In this document: positions 59,703 to 64,000 of the stretch, piece after piece
Numbering within the stretch: the first letter of the stretch is position 1
Layout: each line of letters opens with the position of its first letter
NCBI GenBank assembly: GCA_025766275.1
Contig: JAFKAC010000127.1
Span: forward strand, 62,001 to 126,000
DNA length: 64,000 nucleotides
Reading direction: 5' to 3'
Origin: Lactarius indigo
Taxonomy: Eukaryota > Basidiomycota > Agaricomycetes > Russulales > Russulaceae
Notes under the pieces: model-generated
The model's database searches: none
Seen by the model: the letters and a program-made list of their open reading frames with translations, nothing else
Told to the model about the DNA's origin: nothing
Position numbers and translations under genes: made by a program

Positions 59703-60244
59703 AGTAACAGTCAAAGTCTGATAACACCAAACCCAAGCGGCCAAACAGATGCTATAGTAAATAGGCACGTCAGTCGCTAGTGTCTGTTGACACTGTACAC
59801 CGGCGACCGAGGTGTATTAAGGGTTTCATAATCTAAGGCTCATGCGACCCTAATTTAAGCTGATGTGAGGTCAGCCGATGTAGTACCTGTTTATCGCAAA
59901 CCAAATAGACGGTCTTCTCTTGGCATAAGCCTCTACCCTTACCTATCATACTGATGGCCCAGATGCAGATCAATAAAGTTTACAATCATACCATCTCAAA
60001 GATACCACCGCTGAGCAAACAGACAACGACGGATTTACACGCCACAAGGAATAAGAGATTGCGCTGGCTACGACAGATTTATTATTCAGGCACTCCTGTG
60101 AAACGTTCATTGCATCCAAGGACTTCTTTACAAACTCTCCATAGTAGGGTATGGGTATATATGTATCTTGATAGCATGGAATCGTACAGATGGTGAGACA
60201 TACGCATATCGGGACAACAGCCACGAAAACTGTCAAAGTAAACG
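59703..60244. other. Intergenic, no gene seen
   Basis: Promoter side of the HNH gene and 3' flank of the ADF-H/PH gene. No other signal. Confidence 0.45.
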
Positions 60245-61922
60245 TCATGGACACGTCATCAGGAGACCTGAGAGCAGATCCTAGAGCGAAAGGGTCAGTA
60301 AAGCCAAGAGGGTTAGACGCACAATCGTACCTTTTCGGCACTCGTGTCGGAGAATAACATCATGGGCGATTCGCCGCTGCCGAGAATAAGAGCGAACGAA
60401 TGAGGGATCGCACGAAGTTCTTCGAATCCTTCGTACCACTCCTTGACAGAGGGGTTCGCGCCTTTGAGTACGACAACGTCCACCGGGACACCGGCGACAT
60501 CCTGCCTGCCATTTAGAGTCTGTACCTCGTGAGTGGTCTGCAAAGCTGCTCACCTTGTCCTTGTTGTAAAACCTTATCAAAGTATCCGTCATCTGGAAAT
60601 ACCGCCTCCGCCAAGTGACGGACTCCGAGTTTTGCACAGTGACCCACCCGCTCAACAGCATACTATCCCCGGCCAGACGACTCTCCCGGCGTCTCTTTGC
60701 GCCGGCAAAGCGAGCCGCGTCCCTCCGCTCCATCGCCTTGCGCTTCAGCTCTTCTTCCGCCCTCGCGACCTCTTCCAGTCGGCGCACCTCTTCGAGCCTC
60801 TGTTCCTCGAGCCTCCTCGCCACCTCCGCGCGCCTCTCAGCGTCCCGCCGCCGCCGCTCGATCCGCTCGCGCGTCCTCTTCTCCTCCTCCACGCGCTCCT
60901 CCTCCTCCCGCGCCATCCGCACCGCTGCCGAACGCGCCAGGTCGCGCTCCAGCTGCGCGCGCCGAGCTTCCTCTTCCTCCACTGCCCTTCGCGCCTCTTC
61001 TTCGCGCAGCCACTTGATACGCGCCTGACGCGCCGCCTCCTCGCGCAGGGCTGCACGCTCTTCAGCCTCGGAGGTCCGACGCGCGGCTTCGCGCAGCTCT
61101 GAGCGCGTACTGGGGTCCCCGAAATTCGGTGGTCCGCGCATGGAGATGTACGTAGCCGGCTCGGAGGCCGTGCGGGTGACGGGGCCGGGTGCACGAGGCA
61201 ATGTTTTCTCACGGTTGGCGGGGGCCTCGGATGACGTGCGCGCCATCGCAGCGGGGCGAACTGGTGTGAAAGGCATCGCTTTACGGATTGCACTGGCGGA
61301 GAGATCCTCGAGATGAGAGATGGTTAAAGTCGCTTGTGGTCCCTGTGCATGCGCCGAGCTGAGCGCGACGGTGGACACATTGTGATGGGCAGACATTACC
61401 TTGAACCAAGATTGAACGGTACGCCCCGCTACTGATGTACGCGCTGCGTGACGACCAAAGGGTTCAGACTAACGGGGGCTACTGAAAAGAAGAAAGTGCG
61501 CACCTCTACGCAAACCAGATGTGCCCTCCGGAATATAGGTGATTGTAGCAAAGCAGGTCACACCGTCGACAAATATGCGCAAGAAGGCGAAGAATATCGA
61601 CTGCTCTGATTGCGCGATGAATTGCTTCAGTTCTGGTAACCCTTGCGAACCGGCCGCGACCAGCTTTAATGTGGGCGACCACTGGAGACAAGACTGATTA
61701 GACGACCGACGTCGGCCCTCCGGCCCTTGAACTGAGGGAGGGACCAACCTTTCCGTAAGTAAGAACGAGCCTATTTTAAGGGAGTGAGCCAGTAGAAATG
61801 ATCGGGAGGGAGGCGAGAACGAGCCAGTTAAGGGAACCCTGGAGGGTGATGCTCTGATATGCCATTCGGATGTCGGGATCGGTGGATTCCGCCCCCGTCG
61901 AGTCGGAATTACGAGATGTCAT
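60245..61922 (-). CDS. ADF-H / coiled-coil / PH-domain protein
   Basis: Six exons: 61922-61825, 61770-61749, 61681-61504, 61443-60554, 60501-60331 and 60280-60245, giving 464 aa. An N-terminal cofilin-like (ADF-H) domain has LNWLVLTYGKWSP, KLVAAGSQGLPELKQFIA, FFAFLRIFVDGVTCFATITY and IPEGTSGLRR. A highly charged Arg/Glu coiled coil follows (residues about 190-345, such as RRTSEAEERAALREEAARQ and EEARRAQLERDLARSA). A C-terminal PH domain comes last (SGWVTVQNSESVTWRRRYF, TDTLIRFYNKD, IPHSFALILGSGESPMMLF). It is probably an actin- and membrane-associated cortical protein, inferred from domains. Intron 1 (61824-61771) needs a GC donor to keep the ADF-H frame, and GCTCGTTCT is repeated at both of its ends. 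The start may instead be 61931 (MVSM). Confidence 0.82.
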
Positions 61923-61931
61923 GGAGACCAT

Positions 61932-63470
61932 GGGTGGAACAGTTGATTCGTCTTGCCGAGAAGGAAAATGTGTGAGAGGGGAGAGGAGAAGATGAGGGGT
62001 GTACGTTGGCCAGATGTAGGGGTATCGGGATATTGTGGGCGAGTTTGATGATGATGCTTCCATCATTGTCCGGCTCGGAGATGGCCAATGCCAGTGCGCG
62101 GCGTGGACAACACAACCTCTATACACACGTACCCCTTGGCAACGACCGGTACGATGGTCCAGAACACGGCATTGTGGTAAGGTAAAGGGGATGCAGGCGT
62201 AGACAACGTAAGACGATACAATTAACGCCGCGGGTACATGCGTCCGTGGCCAGACCTTCTGGGAGCCACGAGCGCCAAGTATACAATGTGAACATGCAAA
62301 AGTATACACAAACTCAGGTTTGAAACCCTGGCCACCAGTTGTACGTTATTGTTGTGGGTTGCGATGAAGAGTGGAATGGGCCCATGATTGTATGATAGCT
62401 TCTGCTGCCATACTGCGCAACACCACCATGTTACAACAGGCGAATCATTGAAGCCAACATCGCGTAAGGGTCCTTCCCTTCAAGAATCGACAGAACAACC
62501 CCCCATCACCCTTCCGACAACCGTTGCAATGTCATAGTTCAGATGCGTTCGACGATGACACTCCTGATTCCTTAAACTTCACGCACCGTCATCGAAATAC
62601 AGACGTGACTGGATACTCAATACCCGGTCATCTCTCAAGGCATACGTCTCTCAAGAGGATTTCGGGGACGGCGGGGGTCGACAACATGCCGAGCAGAAGG
62701 CCGGAGATGAAACAGGAGCCCCCCGACGAGTCAAACATCATGGCGAAGCGTCAGTTGGTATGCGGAAAGGAAGCAACGGAAACCTGAAGTGGTCTTCTGT
62801 GAAAGGGCCTCCCACACGTGGCGTTTGTGAGGAAGTTGTTCCAGACTGCGCGACGAGAAGACGGACACAATTCTTTACCCAGCGCGACCTGAACTGGAAC
62901 ACAGTGTGTAAAATTTCCCTGCTGATGCGCCACAGGAAACAAGGAATTGAACGCTGCGAAAGACGGTCGTGCCGCGGGTTAAGAGAACACACCTCTCGTA
63001 CATTACGGACATAGTCGGCCGCGACAACAACAAGCCAAGCTCCGTCCAGATCCGAGACCATATCTTGCATTGAGTGGAGTCAAAATGAATAATTTAGCCG
63101 TACAGGTTCGTTGCGAGGACTTCCTGGGTTGTAAGCGTCGCTTCCTGTTTGCCAACGGTTACCTACGGTCGCCACACTTCCAAACACACAATTGGCGACG
63201 CGGCGCATCACTCTTCTCACAGTTTGACTCGTATTCGCGCGCTTATTTGCGGTCATTCCTTTTGGTTATTGTGGTCCTCATGCTGTAAACGCAACAATGG
63301 ACCCACACAACACAACCAATTGTACCTGGCTCCGCCTGCCTTCTTCCCCACGATGCATCGAGTATAAAGTACTCTCCTGAGGCTCTCCTGAGGCCTCAAT
63401 AATATTGTCCATCGCCCACCCACTAGAACCCATTCCCCTCCTTCAGTCTTGTATACCCCAAAAACATACC
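61932..63470. other. Gene-poor stretch
   Basis: The long minus frame 61776-62309 is only the upstream extension of the first ADF-H exon. Open frames at 62524-62787 (+) and 62738-63070 (-) show no recognisable domain. TATAAA at 63363-63368 is followed by the possible small gene below. Confidence 0.4.
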
Positions 63471-63778
63471 ATGGCCGGCCCACTGGCAGTTGTCTCGTAC
63501 GCAGCCTCACTTGATGAGCGGCCTCGGTACATCCCACTCCAGAATACACGCGTTTCCCTCCCATGCTAATACAGCCCCCCTCCAGTACTCCTTTCGTTCC
63601 CCAAAGACAGTCGTCCCCGACAAAATTCCTCGAACGCCGTCTCGTGCGCATTTGGAAGCGGGCAACCAACACCGTGCGCCGCAAGGAGCGCGCTTCCATA
63701 CTCCCTGATGGCTTCGTGCTCCTGAATGCCGCGGCCGCTCGTCGTCGGAGCCTCTACATCAATTCCGCGTCTATTTGA
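63471..63778 (+). CDS. Possible small basic protein, 72 aa
   Basis: Not a recognised family. A TATAAA box at 63363-63368 is followed 108 bp later by ATG in a good context (ACCATGG). Exon 1 is 63471-63496 and exon 2 is 63586-63778. The intron is 89 nt, with donor GTACGC, a branch-like GCTAAT and acceptor CTCCAG. The product is MAGPLAVVS followed by a strongly basic segment (FLERRLVRIWKRATNTVRR) and ILPDGFVLLNAAAARRRS. Joined this way the frame is open to the TGA at 63776-63778. The model rests only on signals and an open frame, so it may be wrong. Confidence 0.35.
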
Positions 63779-64000
63779 AGCCGGCACTTCTTGATTTCAC
63801 GACAAAAGGCCAGCTTTGCAAGGCCCTGCCTCGCCTTTACGAAATTGTATTTACGTGAGAGGAGGCACCAGACATCGACCTTGTAGCACCTAGACCGGAC
63901 TTTGACAAGAACACGTTGTAGAGCTCTATTATTTTTCCTTGCCGTAGTCTATCCAACATAGTAATTCTATATACACGATCAATGTATTCTTATCGCGGGT
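63779..64000. other. Right edge, nothing recognised
   Basis: Non-coding by inspection; possibly the 3' flank of the small gene. Confidence 0.45.

Noticed and set aside
60533..61102. 189-codon plus-strand frame opposite the coiled-coil gene
   Set aside because: Shadow of the Arg/Glu-rich coiled coil on the minus strand.
62738..63070. Possible transcription-factor relic suggested by an FVRKL-like phrase near 62830
   Set aside because: Only a few residues match any family I know and the context does not extend; too weak to name.

Overview
The window reads as nuclear DNA of a filamentous basidiomycete, most probably an Agaricomycete. Genes are split by many 46-80 nt GT-AG introns. Protein families typical of that class are present: NACHT proteins with Goodbye or C2 N-termini, a DUF7330-like family, and an ADF-H/coiled-coil/PH protein. 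No tRNA, rRNA, CRISPR array or autonomous transposon was recognised. All gene models below were spliced by hand from frame, splice signals and family resemblance; no search was run.

Layout. 0-9.6 kb: gene-poor; a decayed VPS5-like sorting nexin fragment, one intact gene (holocytochrome c synthase, 4.3-5.3 kb) and two retroposed insertions with target-site duplications. 9.6-22.9 kb: two near-identical MFS hexose transporters in inverted orientation enclosing an array of DUF7330-like genes (three genes and one relic, about 2.0-2.25 kb apart) with their duplicated flanks. 23.7-26.0 kb: a ferric reductase with iron-GATA-like sites upstream. 26-33 kb: gene-poor, with a carboxylesterase/lipase pseudogene that carries a MITE-like insertion. 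33.4-34.1 kb: methionine-R-sulfoxide reductase. 34.7-36.8 kb: Ser/Pro-rich open frames that look decayed. 37.2-42.0 kb: a full-length but disabled C2-NACHT-WD40 gene.

42.4-49.1 kb is a compact conserved block: TIM44, SUR2 (sphinganine C4-hydroxylase), a UCH-type deubiquitinase and ERG1 (squalene epoxidase). 50.3-55.6 kb holds a large intact Goodbye-NACHT-ankyrin gene. 56.0-61.9 kb holds CCT3, an HNH-domain protein and an ADF-H/coiled-coil/PH protein, all on the minus strand. A possible small two-exon gene sits at the right end.

Functionally the window mixes housekeeping genes (mitochondrial import, heme attachment to cytochrome c, ergosterol and sphingolipid hydroxylation, chaperonin) with accessory, fast-evolving material: two fungal NLR-type genes (one intact, one dead), the DUF7330/transporter cluster and small non-autonomous elements. 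The accessory parts are where duplications, relics and odd splice sites concentrate.
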